From CAZAGT01 sp964484515 (GTDB taxonomy: Bacteria > Desulfobacterota > DSM-4660 > Desulfatiglandales > HGW-15): DNA of 5,634 bases. Each line of letters begins with the position of its first letter. Position 1 is the stretch's first letter. This document shows, one piece after another, positions 4,110 through 5,634 of this stretch. Location of the stretch: positions 1-5,634 of the forward strand of contig CAZAGT010000336.1 of NCBI GenBank assembly GCA_964484515.1. The letters are read 5' to 3'. Both the position numbers and the translations under genes were made by a program. The notes beneath the pieces are model-generated. The model saw only the letters and a program-made list of their open reading frames with translations, made no database searches and was not told where the DNA came from.

Positions 4110-5634
4110 TCACCTTCTCATGGGCAAAGTAAAATGGAACGTCGAACCTCCTGTCGGTTGGGATTCGACCCAAATCGTCCCGCCGTGTCGCTCAACGATC
4201 CTTTTGCAGAGAGCAAGCCCCAGGCCGGTTCCCGGATATTCCCGATCCGTGTGCAGCCTTTGGAATACCATAAAGATTCGTTGGTAAAACAGGGGCGCGA
4301 TGCCTATGCCGTTGTCCCTTACGAAAAAATGATAGCCGTTGTCATGTTCCCAGCAACCAATTTCAATGAACGGTTTCGGACTCTCATTATATCTCACCGC
4401 ATTGATAATGAGATTCTGAAAAAGACTCTGGATCTGGCTCGCATCAACGCTCAGGTTCGGCAGCTCGGCGCAAGTAACCTCTGGATTCTTTTCCTGAATA
4501 ATCGATTGTAGATTATCCAGGGCGTCTTTGACAATCTGGTTGAGATCCGCTGACGCGAACGTTGCGCCCCTGGTATTCACCCTCGATAAGGTCAGCAATT
4601 GTCTGATGAGGGTCTGCATTCGTCGTCCTGCGTTCACGGAGCGTTCAATAAAATGCCGACCTTTTTCATCGATTTGGTCTCCATATCGGCTCTCAAGCAG
4701 TTGAAGAAAACCGACCACCGCGCGCAATGGCTCCTGAAGGTCGTGGGAGGCCACATAGGCAAACTGTTCCAGTTCTCGATTGGATCGCTGGAGTGCCTCT
4801 TGGACTCGCTTCCGCTCGGTGATGTCATGGACCATGCCCACGGAGCGGATGATCCTGCCTGAACCGTCCCTGTGATGCTCGCACTTCTCGTGTACGAATC
4901 TTATTTCGCCATCCGGCCGGACAACCCTGTGTTCAACTTCATAGGTATCCCGGTTATCACGCAATGAGCCTGAGTATGCAGCATCCACTTTCTTGCGGTC
5001 ATCAGGGTGGACTGTCGCCAAAAAAGCCTCATATGTCGCTCCGAACTCTTGTGGCTGCAATCCGAATATCCTGAATACTTCATCAGACCATATCAGTTCA
5101 TTCTTTTCGAGGTCGAGTTCCCAACCGCCGAGATGCGCGATCTCATGGGATTTTTTCAGGCGCTCCTCACTCTGCCGTAGGGCCTCCTCGGCCCGCCGCT
5201 TCGCGGTGACGTCGTGGAAGACGAGCACCGCCCCGATCACCTCCCCGGCGGCATCCAGGATCGGCGCCGCGCTGTCCTCGATCGGCACGCTGCGGCCGTC
5301 CCTGGTCAACAGCGCGGCATGGTTGGCCAGGATCACGGCGCGGCCCTCGCGCAGAACACGCCCGATCGGCTCCTCCAGCGCCTCGCCGCTCCGCTCGTTG
5401 ACAATCCGGAACACCTCCGCAACCGGCCGCCCGATCGCCTCCCCGGCCTGCCAACCGGTTAGCGACTCGGCCACGGGATTGACAAAGCTGATGCGCCCCC
5501 CGGCATCGGCGGCGATCACCGCATCGCCGATGCTGGTCAGGGTGACCCGCAGCCACTCGCGCTGCTCGCGGAGTCGGCGCTCGGCCTGGTGCTTGTAGAG
5601 CGCCAACTCGATCTGCGTCACCAGCTCCCGTTCG
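4110..5634 (-). CDS. PAS-PAS sensor histidine kinase, N-terminus beyond the window
   Basis: Partial: the frame is open to the right edge. The GTG at 5621 is likely internal, because the residues before it (ERELVTQIELALYKHQ) match the helix that usually follows a receiver domain. Counting from 5621: PAS about 22-140 (SIGDAVIAADAGGRISFVNP); linker helix 141-158; second PAS (PAS_3 type) about 160-270 (GGWELDLEKN, VHPDDR, PDGEIRFVHE), ending DITERK; HisKA with phosphoacceptor H293 in ASHDLQEPLR; HATPase with N-box N403/N407, G1 DNGIGI (436-441), F-box FMVFQRLHTDREYPG, and G2 GTGLGL (464-469). This H-box/F-box style is that of phytochrome-like kinases that pair with Rcp1-type receivers, which is exactly the next gene. 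No membrane segment is visible in this part; the sensed signal is unknown. GC content jumps in the first PAS (about 5170-5634). Confidence 0.92.
   Translation of the reverse strand, partial: ERELVTQIELALYKHQAERRLREQREWLRVTLTSIGDAVIAADAGGRISFVNPVAESLTGWQAGEAIGRPVAEVFRIVNERSGEALEEPIGRVLREGRAVILANHAALLTRDGRSVPIEDSAAPILDAAGEVIGAVLVFHDVTAKRRAEEALRQSEERLKKSHEIAHLGGWELDLEKNELIWSDEVFRIFGLQPQEFGATYEAFLATVHPDDRKKVDAAYSGSLRDNRDTYEVEHRVVRPDGEIRFVHEKCEHHRDGSGRIIRSVGMVHDITERKRVQEALQRSNRELEQFAYVASHDLQEPLRAVVGFLQLLESRYGDQIDEKGRHFIERSVNAGRRMQTLIRQLLTLSRVNTRGATFASADLNQIVKDALDNLQSIIQEKNPEVTCAELPNLSVDASQIQSLFQNLIINAVRYNESPKPFIEIGCWEHDNGYHFFVRDNGIGIAPLFYQRIFMVFQRLHTDREYPGTGLGLALCKRIVERHGGTIWVESQPTGGSTFHFTLPMRR
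4111..4116 (-). promoter_or_regulatory. Ribosome binding site of the Rcp1-type receiver, overlapping the kinase stop
   Basis: On the minus strand AAGGTG (4116-4111) lies 6 nt before ATG 4104, and the kinase's TGA stop (4112-4110) is embedded in it. This decides the start codon and indicates translational coupling of kinase and receiver. Confidence 0.65.

Noticed and set aside
4105..4173. Upstream start (ATG 4173) for the Rcp1-type receiver
   Set aside because: It would add 23 residues unlike any receiver and overlap the kinase by 64 bases, whereas ATG 4104 has a well-spaced ribosome binding site.
4993..5598. Long plus-strand and alternate minus-strand frames within the kinase PAS1 region
   Set aside because: They are low-complexity Arg/Ser/Ala/Gly-rich translations of high-GC DNA opposite a clear PAS domain, typical shadow frames.
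1..5634. CRISPR array, tRNA, rRNA or insertion sequence
   Set aside because: No regularly spaced repeats, no tRNA-like cloverleaf noticed, and no transposase or terminal inverted repeats flanking the 2460 breakpoint were seen.

Overview
The window reads as environmental (metagenome-like) bacterial DNA of moderate GC, probably from a Gram-negative anaerobe or facultative anaerobe. The evidence is signal peptides for periplasmic export, multi-PAS two-component signalling and, most tellingly, a gene that appears to use UGA for selenocysteine. A Desulfobacterota-, NC10- or Nitrospirota-type host would fit, but this is inference; there is no rRNA or other marker gene.

Plus-strand block (68-2463). 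The first gene is a class I SAM-dependent methyltransferase related to the ArsM arsenite methyltransferases. A naive caller would end it at the TGA at 677-679. The same frame stays open for 54 more codons to 842-844 and encodes the family's normal C-terminal segment. The TGA falls where arsenite methyltransferases carry an essential Cys, and a hairpin with a GGA loop beginning 23 nt after the TGA has the spacing and loop G of a bacterial SECIS. I therefore annotate one 258-residue selenoprotein. Next come a 49-residue exported Glu/His/Pro-rich peptide and, with its ribosome binding site overlapping the peptide's stop codon, a 469-residue exported transglutaminase-like cysteine peptidase or transferase with an intact Cys-His-Asp triad behind an uncharacterised N-terminal domain.

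Junction (2461-3041). On the minus strand lies the 5' half of a sugar-phosphate-isomerase/epimerase-like TIM-barrel gene. Family-like sequence stops at the stop codon of the convergent transglutaminase gene, so this is a truncated remnant and marks a rearrangement breakpoint. The 209 bases upstream of it (2833-3041) hold only a weak candidate promoter. I found no convincing terminator there.

Minus-strand block (3042-5634, read right to left). A PAS-PAS-HisKA-HATPase sensor kinase runs off the right edge. It is followed by a stand-alone Rcp1-type receiver, whose ribosome binding site overlaps the kinase stop codon, and then by a second response regulator with an unusual four-cysteine C-terminal domain, overlapping the first by 29 bases. 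These three genes look like one operon. The first PAS domain of the kinase is much richer in GC than the rest of the gene, which suggests domain shuffling at the coiled-coil linker.

The best candidate for an unusual system is the selenocysteine methyltransferase next to the His-rich exported peptide and transglutaminase. A metal or metalloid theme is suggestive but not shown by the sequence.
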